In this document: piece after piece, positions 37,575-46,275 of the stretch
Numbering within the stretch: position 1 is the stretch's first letter
How the letters are laid out: every line of letters starts with the position of its first letter
NCBI RefSeq assembly: GCF_030161115.1
Contig: NZ_BSPQ01000001.1
Span: forward strand, 558,001 to 622,000
Source: Psychromonas marina
GTDB taxonomy: Bacteria > Pseudomonadota > Gammaproteobacteria > Enterobacterales > Psychromonadaceae
Direction of reading: 5' to 3'
DNA length: 64,000 nucleotides
Notes under the pieces: model-generated
What the model was told of the DNA's origin: nothing
What the model saw: only the letters and a program-made list of their open reading frames with translations
The model's database searches: none
Program-made: the position numbers and the translations under genes

Positions 37575-39047
37575 TTGGATAATCGTAAATTAAAGATTCT
37601 TTTTGTCTCGTCAGAAGTAGAAGAGTTCTCAAAAACAGGGGGGCTTGCTGATGTTGCAAAATCTCTGCCTATCGAATTACGCAACCTAGGCCATGAAGTT
37701 AAAATCATCACCCCTTTCTACCGTACTATTAATCATCGTGAACATGCCCAACACCGCTTCAATTTAACCCTCAATACTGATTACTCTCGTCCTGATGTAC
37801 AATTTCAAGTACAACAATTAGATCTTGACGGTATCCCAGTGTTAGCTATTGATAATGAGCACTATTTTGATCGTGCTGGATTATATGGTGAAGATAATCA
37901 TGCTTACCAAGATAACGGCGAACGTTTTGCTTTTTTCTGTTTAGCTGCGTTACAAACCTGTGAAGCGGATGATTTCACTCCCGACATTATCCACTGTAAT
38001 GATTGGCATACCGGCTTAATTCCTTACCTGCTTAAAACACGCTACCATGATCATTACCGTTTTACGCATACAAAAACCGTACTAACAACACACAACGCAT
38101 GCTATCAAGGGATTTTTGATAAATCACAACTTAACCTCATTCCCGAAGTAAGTTCTTGCATGGACGAGCGTGTTCTAGAAAATTATAACTACATCAATTA
38201 CCTTAAAGTTGGCCTTACTTACAGTGATAAAATTAATACCGTTAGCCCTAATTATGCTAGCGAATTACTTACGACCTTAGGTTCACACGGTATGTCGAAT
38301 CACTTCTTATCACGCATACACGATTTCGAGGGTATATTAAACGGCTGTGATTATAATGATTGGAATCCTGAAACCGATACCTATATCCCCGCTAATTTCA
38401 GTGCCGATGATTTAAGTGGCAAAGCAATCTGTAAAGAAGCACTACAGAAAGAGGTCGGGTTACCGGTTAGTGATCATCCTGTATTTGGTATGGTATGTCG
38501 TTTAACAGACCAAAAAGGCTTTGGTTTAATCATTCCTATGCTAGATAGATTATTAAAACATAACCTACAGCTGGTCATTGTTGGCTCCGGAGATCCTGCA
38601 ATCACAGGGCAACTTAATGCCATTATGAGTCACTACCCAGATAAATTTAAATTTATCGATATCTACAGTAACAAACTGTCACATATGGTTGAGGCTGGCG
38701 CCGATTTCTTCATGATGCCTTCTATTTTTGAACCCTGCGGTTTGAATCAATTATATAGCCTTGCGTACGGTACGTTACCGATTGTACGTGGTGTAGGTGG
38801 TCTAAAAGATACCGTACTCGATTATGATCAAGATCCAGAGCATGCAAATGGCTTTGTATTTTATGATCCAAATCCTAATCAATTACTCAATCTATTACGC
38901 CGTGTTTTACTGCTTTACGTCGAGCACCCAGAAGAGATGTTGCGCCTGAAAACACAAGCGATGCGATCACATTTCTACTGGTCTGATGCAGCTAAACATT
39001 ATGCTCATCTTTACTACAATGCACTTTATAAGCACCAGAACTGGTAA
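37575..39047 (+). CDS. glgA: GlgA, glycogen synthase
   Basis: ADP-glucose:glycogen glucosyltransferase of the GT5 family, 490 residues. The ADP-glucose-binding KTGGLADV is at residues 17-24. Glycogen-synthase features follow: ALQTCEADDFTPDIIHCND, TTHNACYQGIFD, and the C-terminal FEPCGLNQLYSLAYGTLP with its catalytic glutamate. The start codon is TTG, five bases after a strong AGAAGGAG. This is the only start that keeps the family N-terminus. A terminator follows. Confidence 0.95.
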   Translation: MDNRKLKILFVSSEVEEFSKTGGLADVAKSLPIELRNLGHEVKIITPFYRTINHREHAQHRFNLTLNTDYSRPDVQFQVQQLDLDGIPVLAIDNEHYFDRAGLYGEDNHAYQDNGERFAFFCLAALQTCEADDFTPDIIHCNDWHTGLIPYLLKTRYHDHYRFTHTKTVLTTHNACYQGIFDKSQLNLIPEVSSCMDERVLENYNYINYLKVGLTYSDKINTVSPNYASELLTTLGSHGMSNHFLSRIHDFEGILNGCDYNDWNPETDTYIPANFSADDLSGKAICKEALQKEVGLPVSDHPVFGMVCRLTDQKGFGLIIPMLDRLLKHNLQLVIVGSGDPAITGQLNAIMSHYPDKFKFIDIYSNKLSHMVEAGADFFMMPSIFEPCGLNQLYSLAYGTLPIVRGVGGLKDTVLDYDQDPEHANGFVFYDPNPNQLLNLLRRVLLLYVEHPEEMLRLKTQAMRSHFYWSDAAKHYAHLYYNALYKHQNW

Positions 39048-39078
39048 TCACAGCAGAGCGAATAAGCGATAGCAATCC

Positions 39079-39110
39079 AAAAGCCAATCATTTGTTGATT
39101 GGCTTTTTCG
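39079..39110 (+). terminator. Terminator of glgA
   Basis: AAAAGCCAATCA-TTTGT-TGATTGGCTTTT hairpin with a 12-base-pair stem running into TTTTT on the plus strand, 32 bases after the glgA stop. Confidence 0.88.
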
Positions 39111-39321
39111 TTTATATTTTATAAAAAAAACAATTCTTATTCCCCCCTATCCGTAACACAAAAAATAGATAGCTAAAATAATAGCTTATCGATTAATTAA
39201 CAATAATTGAATATTTTCAACGCTTATCAATATTGATTTTTTGTTCAAAAAAACAACTTATTTTGATCCATTTGAAAGAAAAGTGCGTATCCAATTAGAC
39301 ACTAATCAATGGAGAGAGAAG

Positions 39322-40698
39322 ATGAGAAATGCAACTAAATTAATTTTAGCGTCGGTTATAGCAACGACATTAACCGCGTGTAACAGTAGCAACAGTAATG
39401 ATGACGGTATGAGTTATTTACGTGTATTTCACGCTTCTCCAGATGCACCCAAAGTAGATGTTTGGTTAGATGGTGAAAAAGCATTAGAGGGCGTTGATTA
39501 TCAACAGAGTTCTGGTCAAGTTAGTGTTTCCTCTGGCGCACATACTGTACAGATAGAAGCGATTTTACCCGATAAAACCACTGTGACGGTATTACCAGAG
39601 ACGGCTTTAGATTTAATGGCTGATACTGAATACAACGTCATTGCGACTGGCAAAGCGGCATTGCTAGGTAGTGGTGAAGAGATGGCATTTATGCCATTAA
39701 TTGTAACGCGTGACTACATGGTACCAACAGGTGCACGAGTACAAGCCATCCATAGTGCTCCCGATGCTCCCATGGTTGATGTATTTATCACCGCCTTTAA
39801 TGCAGAGTTGAGCGCTGCAACCCCATTCGCAGATGATATTGTCTATAAAGACAGTACAGAAGCCGTCGAAGTACCCGCTGGCGACTACCAAATTCGAATT
39901 ACTGACCCGAATGATAGCAGTGTTGTTTATTATGACTCTGGAGAAGTTAATGTACCTGCAGGCTCAGACTGGGTCGCATTAGCAACCAATAATACCGCAG
40001 GTGGAGATGCACCTGTTGCACTAGTCATTGATACAGGTAGTAGCACAGTCGTTGCCCATGACATTAATACAGGCAGTGATATACGTGTGGTACACACTAT
40101 TTCCGATGCGCCCGCAGTTGATGTGTGGGTAAATGGCGATGTACCAGCAATGGATAGTGCGCTGTATAATTTAGACTTCAAAGCATTTACTGACTATCTA
40201 ACACTTCCTGCAGCTGAATATACCTTTAATGCTGCGCCTACTGGTACAACGGATGTTGTTGATGCATTAACGTTAACCACAACATTAGATAATGCAATGA
40301 GTTACACGGCAATTGCCATTGGCAATTTAGGAGATGCAACTGAAAATGATGAGTTATACGTAGTTGTAGATGATAAACGTCGCGTTGCAACAGAAGCAAA
40401 AGTACGTGCTATTCACGCATCGACGCTAGCAGGTAATGTTGATATTTATGTTAGTAGTGATGATATGGTAAGTGATGATGATACGATGATTGCTGATATA
40501 GCCTATAAAGGTGATACCACTCTTTTATCTATCATGGCTGGAGAAGCTTACGTGATGGTAACCCCTGCTGGTGATATGAGCACAATCGCTATTGGTCCTG
40601 TGATGTTAGATTTTAAAGCAGGCACCATTACAACATTAGTCGCAATCGATGATCCTGATTCATCAACTGATGTTAGTGTAATTAGTATCGACGATTAG
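39322..40698 (+). CDS. Lipoprotein with four DUF4397-type repeats
   Basis: A 458-residue lipoprotein from the ATG at 39322, which has a GGAGAGAG ribosome site and gives a clean lipobox (LTAC, Cys20). A TTG start 81 bases upstream would put 27 odd residues before the signal. The mature protein is four related beta-rich units opening LRVFHASPDAPKVDVWL, VQAIHSAPDAPMVDVFI, IRVVHTISDAPAVDVWV and VRAIHASTLAGNVDIYV, spaced about 90-115 residues apart. These match DUF4397. The protein is acidic and probably sits on the cell envelope. Its function is unknown. Confidence 0.87.
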   Translation: MRNATKLILASVIATTLTACNSSNSNDDGMSYLRVFHASPDAPKVDVWLDGEKALEGVDYQQSSGQVSVSSGAHTVQIEAILPDKTTVTVLPETALDLMADTEYNVIATGKAALLGSGEEMAFMPLIVTRDYMVPTGARVQAIHSAPDAPMVDVFITAFNAELSAATPFADDIVYKDSTEAVEVPAGDYQIRITDPNDSSVVYYDSGEVNVPAGSDWVALATNNTAGGDAPVALVIDTGSSTVVAHDINTGSDIRVVHTISDAPAVDVWVNGDVPAMDSALYNLDFKAFTDYLTLPAAEYTFNAAPTGTTDVVDALTLTTTLDNAMSYTAIAIGNLGDATENDELYVVVDDKRRVATEAKVRAIHASTLAGNVDIYVSSDDMVSDDDTMIADIAYKGDTTLLSIMAGEAYVMVTPAGDMSTIAIGPVMLDFKAGTITTLVAIDDPDSSTDVSVISIDD

Positions 40699-40710
40699 TT
40701 TTTACTTTAT

Positions 40711-40740
40711 TAATAAACAGCCCGATCGGGCTGTTTATTA
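40711..40740 (+). terminator. Perfect 30-bp palindromic terminator
   Basis: TAATAAACAGCCCGA followed by its exact complement, starting 12 bases after the stop of the DUF4397 gene. The GC-rich core with an AT-rich outer arm gives a U-rich 3' side (CTGTTTATTA) when transcribed. Confidence 0.75.
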
Positions 40741-40918
40741 GCACGACCTTTACTTTCAATATCACCTTCCTACCTTTCGACAATATACAATCCCGGTCAC
40801 TGTTTCGCTTGACTGAAAAATGACCGATAATTGCATTGTCGTTATTGCACAAAGACGTGACATATTTAAGTAACGTAAAACAGCGAATAACATTTTAACT
40901 ATTATCTATTTAACAAAA

Positions 40919-40953
40919 AAAGGCAGTAACACATACTATGTGTCACTGCCTTT
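40919..40953 (-). terminator. Terminator of the fructose operon
   Basis: AAAGGCAGT-A-ACACATA / TATGTGT-C-ACTGCCTTT hairpin with one mismatch. On the minus strand it is followed by TTTTTTTG, 30 bases past the fruA stop. Confidence 0.88.
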
Positions 40954-40983
40954 GTATTATTTAAGCTTTTATTACATTGAAAA

Positions 40984-42729
40984 CTAAGCAGCTACCGCCA
41001 GTTTTGCATCCGCACTTTTTTTCAAGAACGCGTAACTAAAGCCAGTTACTGCAGTACCCGCTGCAATCGCCACTAAGTACATTAATACCGGTGAAATAGC
41101 ATTTGGAATCAACAGTACAAATAGGCCACCATGAGGTGCTAATAACTCTGCACCAAACAACATAGATAAACCACCTGTTAGTGCACCACCCGCCATACAA
41201 GCAGGAATAACACGCATTGGGTCTTTAGCCGCAAATGGAATAGCACCTTCAGAGATGAAACATAAACCTAATACAAAGGATGCTTTACCCGCTTCCTGTT
41301 CGCTCGCTTCAAACTTTTTCTTTGCAAGGAAAGTTGCTAAGCCCATGCCTAATGCAGGCACCATACCCGCCGCCATGATTGCCGCCATCGGGCCGTAAGA
41401 CTGAGAAGCTAATAGACCAACACCAAATGTGTAAGCGGCCTTATTAACTGGACCACCCAAATCGAAACACATCATGCAACCAAGTACCACACCTAACATC
41501 ACTGCATTGGCAGATCCCATGTTGGTTAAGAACTCAGTCAATCCAGTCATAATCGCAGCAACCGGGCCACCAACAACATAAATCATCACTAAGCCAGTAA
41601 ACAAACTCGCGACAAAAGGAATAATTAATATCGGTTTAAGTGCTTCCATCGATTGTGGAAGTGAGACTTTATCAGCGATAAATTTTGCTGCATAACCGGC
41701 AATGAAACCTGCCGCAATACCACCTAAGAAACCAGCACCTAATTGGCTTGCTAACATACCGCCAATCAAACCAGGAGCTAAACCAGGACGATCCGCAATA
41801 GAGAATGCAATAAAACCAGCTAATACAGGAATCATTAATGCAAAGGCAGCACCGCCACCGATATCCATTAAGGTTGCAGCAATAGAACCTTCCTCTTTAA
41901 ACGCTTCAATACCAAATACAAATGATAAGGCGATTAATAGACCGCCCGCGATAACCACCGGTAACATGTGCGAAACACCCGTCATAAGGTGTTTATAGAC
42001 ACCTTTTTTCTCTTCTGTTTGCGCTGAACTTGAGTTACCTGTCGCTTGAAATGGTGTCGCTTCAGCAAAGGCTTTATTAATCTCTTGCTGAGTTTTCTTA
42101 AGCGCTAAACTGGTACTTGTTTTATACAGGCGCTTGCCATTAAAACGATCTAATGGCACTTCAATATCAGCAGCGATAATCACTAAATCGGCATCGCTAA
42201 TATCTTGGTCTGTTAATTGGTTTTTCGCGCCTACCGAACCACGTGTTTCTACTTTAATAATATGACCAAGTGCTTTGGCTTGGTCATTTAATGCTTCAGC
42301 CGCCATAAAGGTATGAGCTACACCGGTTGGACAAGCAGTAATCGCTACGATTTTTTTAGGGCCATCAGTATCTCCACTTGCAAGTACAACAGCACCACGA
42401 CTTGCATTAGCAGCGGTTAATGGTTTTGCTGCGTCAATCGCATTTTGTAGCCATGCTTGTGGATCGCTTGTGCAATCAGAAATCGCACTTTGATATACTT
42501 TTTTACCGATAAAACGAGTGCTATCAATATCGCTGTTTGTTGCAATAATAATGACATCGGCGGCCTCTATTTGTGCCACAGTTAAAACCTCGACGGGCAT
42601 CACTGTAGATTGACACTCAATCGTTGCTTGCAGATTTAATTTCGCACTTGCTTGCTTTAATAGTCCAGCAGCAATAATACTGTTTGCAACGCCACTTGGG
42701 CATGCAGTTACAATAGCTATGTTTTTCAT
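40984..42729 (-). CDS. fruA: FruA, fructose-specific PTS enzyme IIBC
   Basis: Imports fructose and releases fructose 1-phosphate. The 581-residue protein has the arrangement IIB' (about 1-100, Cys10 in VTACPSG), IIB (about 125-225, phosphorylated Cys133 in ITACPTGVAHT) and the membrane IIC domain (about 245-575, roughly ten helices). The doubled IIB part is also found in E. coli FruA, so it is not an anomaly. It is the last gene of fruB-fruK-fruA, 31 bases after fruK. Confidence 0.96.
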   Translation of the reverse strand: MKNIAIVTACPSGVANSIIAAGLLKQASAKLNLQATIECQSTVMPVEVLTVAQIEAADVIIIATNSDIDSTRFIGKKVYQSAISDCTSDPQAWLQNAIDAAKPLTAANASRGAVVLASGDTDGPKKIVAITACPTGVAHTFMAAEALNDQAKALGHIIKVETRGSVGAKNQLTDQDISDADLVIIAADIEVPLDRFNGKRLYKTSTSLALKKTQQEINKAFAEATPFQATGNSSSAQTEEKKGVYKHLMTGVSHMLPVVIAGGLLIALSFVFGIEAFKEEGSIAATLMDIGGGAAFALMIPVLAGFIAFSIADRPGLAPGLIGGMLASQLGAGFLGGIAAGFIAGYAAKFIADKVSLPQSMEALKPILIIPFVASLFTGLVMIYVVGGPVAAIMTGLTEFLTNMGSANAVMLGVVLGCMMCFDLGGPVNKAAYTFGVGLLASQSYGPMAAIMAAGMVPALGMGLATFLAKKKFEASEQEAGKASFVLGLCFISEGAIPFAAKDPMRVIPACMAGGALTGGLSMLFGAELLAPHGGLFVLLIPNAISPVLMYLVAIAAGTAVTGFSYAFLKKSADAKLAVAA

Positions 42730-42760
42730 AATAAGTCCTTTAGGTATTTATTAAACGTCA

Positions 42761-43744
42761 TTACACGTTTGATGAAATAGGATTAATTTGCGTTATCTGT
42801 TTTTGTAATTCTGTTACTGCATCAATACTGGGTACGCCAACGCCTACCTGTGAAACAGCGAGTGCTGAAAGTGCGGTGGAAAAAGTGAGTGTTCGCTCCG
42901 CTTGCCATCCTTTCATATGACCCCAACACAAACCTGCTACTAACGTATCACCAGCGCCAACCGTGCTCACAACTTTCATTTTTGGGGGCTGTGCGTAACG
43001 CCATAAATCATTCGCTTGCTCATCTTTTGTCAACCACATCACGCCTTGTGAGCCTAATGAAACAACAATATTTTCAATACCTTTATCAGCAAGATCCGTC
43101 GCTGCTTGCTGACAAGCTGCAGGTGACGCTAAATCACGACCAACAAATTCAGCAAGTTCTTCATCATTAGGTTTAATTAACCAAGGATGCGCTTCTAAAC
43201 CCGCTGCCAACGCAGCACGGCTACTGTCAAAAATAACTTTCTTACCCATGTTATGCAGTTTGGATATCCAGCTTGCACACAACTCAGGAGAAATACCCTT
43301 TGGTAAACTACCCGCCAAGACAAAAAACTGATGCGTTTTGGCAAGCTCAAATAAGCACGTTTCAAATTCAGAAATCGCTTCTGCAGAAACGTCAACACCC
43401 GGGAAATTAATATCGCTTACTTGACCGCTTTGCTCGACCAGTTTGACGTTAATGCGCGTCGCGCCATCGACACGAATAAACGCATCATTTACATTAAGAT
43501 CCGAAAATAACTGACAAAAACTTTGTTGGTTATCGCGACCTAAAAAACCAGTTACGGTTACTTCAGCACCCAACTCAGAAAGTACCTTGGCAACATTCAC
43601 CCCTTTACCTGCAGGGTGTAAAGAACCTTTATTGGCTAAGCTCACTGAACCAACGTTTAGCGTATCAAGACTTCCCGTTAAATCTAAAGCGGGATTAAGC
43701 GTGATTGTGACGACCTTATTGGTCGCGGACTCTAACTGACTCAT
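42761..43744 (-). CDS. fruK: FruK, 1-phosphofructokinase
   Basis: PfkB-family kinase that converts fructose 1-phosphate to fructose 1,6-bisphosphate. The 327-residue protein has the N-terminal TLNPALDLTGSLD, the glycine-rich HPAGKGVNVAKVLSELG and the C-terminal catalytic VSTVGAGDTLVAGL with its base Asp. It lies five bases after fruB. FruK also sets the level of fructose 1-phosphate, the effector of FruR/Cra. Confidence 0.95.
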   Translation of the reverse strand: MSQLESATNKVVTITLNPALDLTGSLDTLNVGSVSLANKGSLHPAGKGVNVAKVLSELGAEVTVTGFLGRDNQQSFCQLFSDLNVNDAFIRVDGATRINVKLVEQSGQVSDINFPGVDVSAEAISEFETCLFELAKTHQFFVLAGSLPKGISPELCASWISKLHNMGKKVIFDSSRAALAAGLEAHPWLIKPNDEELAEFVGRDLASPAACQQAATDLADKGIENIVVSLGSQGVMWLTKDEQANDLWRYAQPPKMKVVSTVGAGDTLVAGLCWGHMKGWQAERTLTFSTALSALAVSQVGVGVPSIDAVTELQKQITQINPISSNV

Positions 43745-43749
43745 AATAA

Positions 43750-44886
43750 TTACCCCTCACTCAAGCCTGAAGCGATCGCTTCACCGATACCAGCAAGTGC
43801 CTGTTGTGCATCATCGCCATCGGCACTAAATGTTAAGGTATCTCCATGTTTAACGCCTAAGCCAATCACTTTCATTAAGCTCTTCGCATCCACAAATTTT
43901 GCTTCACCATCAACATTCTTAACGGTAATTTTTGAGTTATATTTCTTAACCGCAGCCACTAACATTGCACTTGGGCGAGCATGTAAACCGTGAGCGTTAT
44001 TGATTTTAAATGAGCGGACATTAGCGTCATCAACCTCAGTTAATAAGGCATCTTCTTCCTGTTCGAACAGCTCAACTAACTGCTCTGCAGTAGAGGTTAA
44101 TAATTTAGCCTGCTGTTGTTCAAAAACGAGCTGACTAATTGTTGTTAGCAATGAACGGTGGGTGCCATTACAAGCAGCAATAGCAATTAATCCAACGATT
44201 GGTAAATCATTAAACTCACATGACTCAGACGTTGTTAGAATAGACATCCCCGAACGCTTAACACCTTTATTGCTACTTACTAGCCAAACCCCCTGACCTA
44301 AATGAGTGGGTGCTTTAGTCACGATCTCCGCAACAAATTTACTTTCTACATTGCCACTATTTTTTAATAAGCCACCAGCTACCGCGCTCATCTGAATCAT
44401 GTCAGTTACCGGAAAGTTTAATTGCACTAATTCACTATTAAAATCTGCTTCAAACTGCACATCGCCATTTAACAGTGCGATGATGTCATCTTTGCTTTTA
44501 GCCTGTTTTAACTTCTCCTCTACCCCATCAGAGGAAAGCACCTTAGTGAGTTGCTTTAATATTCCCAGATGCTGATCGGATTTTGCTGCAATACCAATCG
44601 CGACATAGGCGATGTTTCCATCTCCCCAATTCACTCCTTCTGGAAAATGATGTACTGCAACACCGGTTTTATTCACTAAATCTCGAGTATCAGTAGTGCC
44701 ATGAGGGATGGCAATACCATTACCCAAAAATGTCGAGTTTTGTTGTTCACGGTTTAGCATGCCTTTAACGTACTGTTCAGACACTAAGCCGTTGTTGGTA
44801 AGTTGCTTCGCAATCGCTTCAATCGCGCTTGTTTTGTCATTAGCAACCTGTTGTAACGTAATGTCATTGTTGGTTAATTTCAGCAT
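43750..44886 (-). CDS. fruB: FruB, fructose PTS diphosphoryl transfer protein (IIA-HPr)
   Basis: Carries phosphate from enzyme I to FruA. The 378-residue protein has an N-terminal IIA domain (about 1-145) with active His62 in GIAIPHGTTDT. A middle domain (about 150-285) is followed by a C-terminal HPr-like domain (about 293-378) with His302 in HGLHARPSAM and a Ser46-type region AKSLMKVIGL. It is first in the operon, facing fruR across 317 bases that carry the operators. Confidence 0.95.
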   Translation of the reverse strand: MLKLTNNDITLQQVANDKTSAIEAIAKQLTNNGLVSEQYVKGMLNREQQNSTFLGNGIAIPHGTTDTRDLVNKTGVAVHHFPEGVNWGDGNIAYVAIGIAAKSDQHLGILKQLTKVLSSDGVEEKLKQAKSKDDIIALLNGDVQFEADFNSELVQLNFPVTDMIQMSAVAGGLLKNSGNVESKFVAEIVTKAPTHLGQGVWLVSSNKGVKRSGMSILTTSESCEFNDLPIVGLIAIAACNGTHRSLLTTISQLVFEQQQAKLLTSTAEQLVELFEQEEDALLTEVDDANVRSFKINNAHGLHARPSAMLVAAVKKYNSKITVKNVDGEAKFVDAKSLMKVIGLGVKHGDTLTFSADGDDAQQALAGIGEAIASGLSEG

Positions 44887-44947
44887 CGGGTTTAGCCTCT
44901 CGCTTGGTTTGTAAATGGTTTCAGGTTTGCTTTATCCGTTACGCTTA

Positions 44948-44976
44948 ATTAGGTGTTTACATGCTACCAACATCAA
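44948..44976 (-). promoter_or_regulatory. Predicted fruBKA promoter
   Basis: On the minus strand TTGATG (44971-44976) and CCTAAT (44948-44953) are 17 bases apart. Each is a fair match to sigma-70 boxes. FruR operator O1 ends directly against the -35 box. Prediction only. Confidence 0.4.
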
Positions 44977-44992
44977 GCTGAATCGTTTCAGC
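44977..44992. promoter_or_regulatory. FruR/Cra operator O1
   Basis: GCTGAATCGTTTCAGC, a near-perfect palindrome matching the Cra/FruR consensus (TGAATCGATTCA core). It lies 90 bases before the fruB start, abutting a predicted -35 box. Confidence 0.85.
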
Positions 44993-45095
44993 AAATAATC
45001 CAAAAAAATTTCAGCAAATGTTTTCTATTAAAAAAAGTAGCACTAACTGACTATTTTTCAATAAAAGCAGCATAAATATCACGCTTTCAAACTTT

Positions 45096-45111
45096 GCTGA
45101 ATCCTTTCAGC
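45096..45111. promoter_or_regulatory. FruR/Cra operator O2
   Basis: GCTGAATCCTTTCAGC, the same palindrome with a one-base change in the centre. It is 22 bases upstream of O3 (start to start), about two helical turns, which would let two repressors bind side by side. Confidence 0.8.
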
Positions 45112-45117
45112 TACAAT

Positions 45118-45140
45118 ACTGAATCGATTCAGCGTATAAT
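45118..45140 (+). promoter_or_regulatory. FruR/Cra operator O3 overlapping the fruR promoter
   Basis: O3 is ACTGAATCGATTCAGC at 45118-45133. It is followed directly by a consensus -10 box TATAAT at 45135-45140, 64 bases before the fruR start. The operator fills the space between the -35 and -10 positions, which predicts autorepression. Confidence 0.75.
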
Positions 45141-45203
45141 GCAAGTGATAATTCATTTAGATCTAAATTTGTATGATCTAGCCGACAAAAAAGGATCTTC
45201 ATC

Positions 45204-46181
45204 ATGACGTTAGATCAAATAGCCAAACTTGCAGGTGTCTCTAAAACGACAGCAAGTTATGTGATTAATGGCAAAGCAAAGAAATACCGTATTAGTGAAA
45301 AAACCCAATTAAGGGTAATGGCCGTTGTTGATAAACACAATTATCAACCTGACCACGCAGCCTCAGCATTACGAGCAGGTAGCAGTCGATCTTTTGGATT
45401 GATCATTCCAGATCTTGAAAACAGCAGCTATGCAAAACTAGCTAAGCTATTAGAAAGTAACTCACGAAAAGCAGGTTATCAGATCTTGATCGGTTGTTCT
45501 GACGATGATCCTGAAACAGAGAAAAATGTCGTTAAAGCATTACTCAGTCGCCGTATTGACGCCCTATTTGTGGCTAGCGCACTACCCGATGGCAGTGACT
45601 ACTATCAGAAAATACAGCAACAAGGCACGCCGATCATCGCACTGGATAGAGCCTTAGATGACGAATACTTTGGTTGTGTGATCAGTGAAGATTTTGATGG
45701 ATCCTATGAGTTAACAGGATCACTTATTAACCAAGAAGTTAAATCGATCGGCTTGATCGGTGCCCTACCAGAATTAAATATTTCACGTCAGCGTCATGCT
45801 GGTTTTGAAGCGCAGGCGAAACAACAGGGGCTATTAAGCATTAGCGGCTATGGCGATCACTTTAATAGTGAAACGGGCAAAGCTATTTTTGAACAGTGGG
45901 TAAAAGAAGGCACCCTGCCAGACGCTATTATTACCACATCATATATATTACTCGAAGGTATTTTAGATGTGCTGATTGAGCAACCAGAATTAATGACTAA
46001 GGTAAAGCTAGGTACTTTTGGTGATAATCGTTTATTAGATTTTTTACCTATAAAGATTAATTCATTATCGCAACAATATGAATTAATTGCAGATAGTGCG
46101 CTTGAACTGGGTTTAAATGCATCAGCAAAACGTTATCAAGCGGGCATTGAGTTAATACCACGCAAACTTATTATTCGTTAA
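45204..46181 (+). CDS. fruR: FruR/Cra, LacI-family fructose regulator
   Basis: A 325-residue LacI-family regulator. The N-terminal helix-turn-helix and hinge (MTLDQIAKLAGVSKTTASYV, then GKAKKYRISEKTQLRV) are those of Cra/FruR. The rest is the periplasmic-binding-like effector domain (RSFGLIIPDLENSSY, and later LGTFGDNRLLDFL). Fructose 1-phosphate is the known effector in the family. It is divergent from fruBKA and faces three matching operators. A terminator shared with the next gene follows. Confidence 0.95.
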   Translation: MTLDQIAKLAGVSKTTASYVINGKAKKYRISEKTQLRVMAVVDKHNYQPDHAASALRAGSSRSFGLIIPDLENSSYAKLAKLLESNSRKAGYQILIGCSDDDPETEKNVVKALLSRRIDALFVASALPDGSDYYQKIQQQGTPIIALDRALDDEYFGCVISEDFDGSYELTGSLINQEVKSIGLIGALPELNISRQRHAGFEAQAKQQGLLSISGYGDHFNSETGKAIFEQWVKEGTLPDAIITTSYILLEGILDVLIEQPELMTKVKLGTFGDNRLLDFLPIKINSLSQQYELIADSALELGLNASAKRYQAGIELIPRKLIIR

Positions 46182-46195
46182 AGATAAGCTAAACA

Positions 46196-46234
46196 AAAAA
46201 GTCGCGATAGCATTACCTGCCATTGCGACTTTTT
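46196..46234. terminator. Bidirectional terminator between fruR and the PL6 gene
   Basis: AAAAAGTCGC and GCGACTTTTT arms frame a 19-base centre. With A and T runs outside both arms it can end transcripts from both convergent genes. Confidence 0.8.
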
Positions 46235-46275
46235 AATTAGCCCGATATATCTGTGAAAAGAGCTAAGGTTAACCT

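Noticed and set aside
39241-39321. Upstream TTG start for the DUF4397 lipoprotein
   Set aside because: It would put 27 charged residues before the signal peptide; the ATG at 39322 has a strong ribosome site and a clean lipobox.
40984-42729. Duplicated IIB domain of FruA as an unusual fusion
   Set aside because: The IIB'-IIB-IIC arrangement is the normal one for enterobacterial and vibrio FruA.
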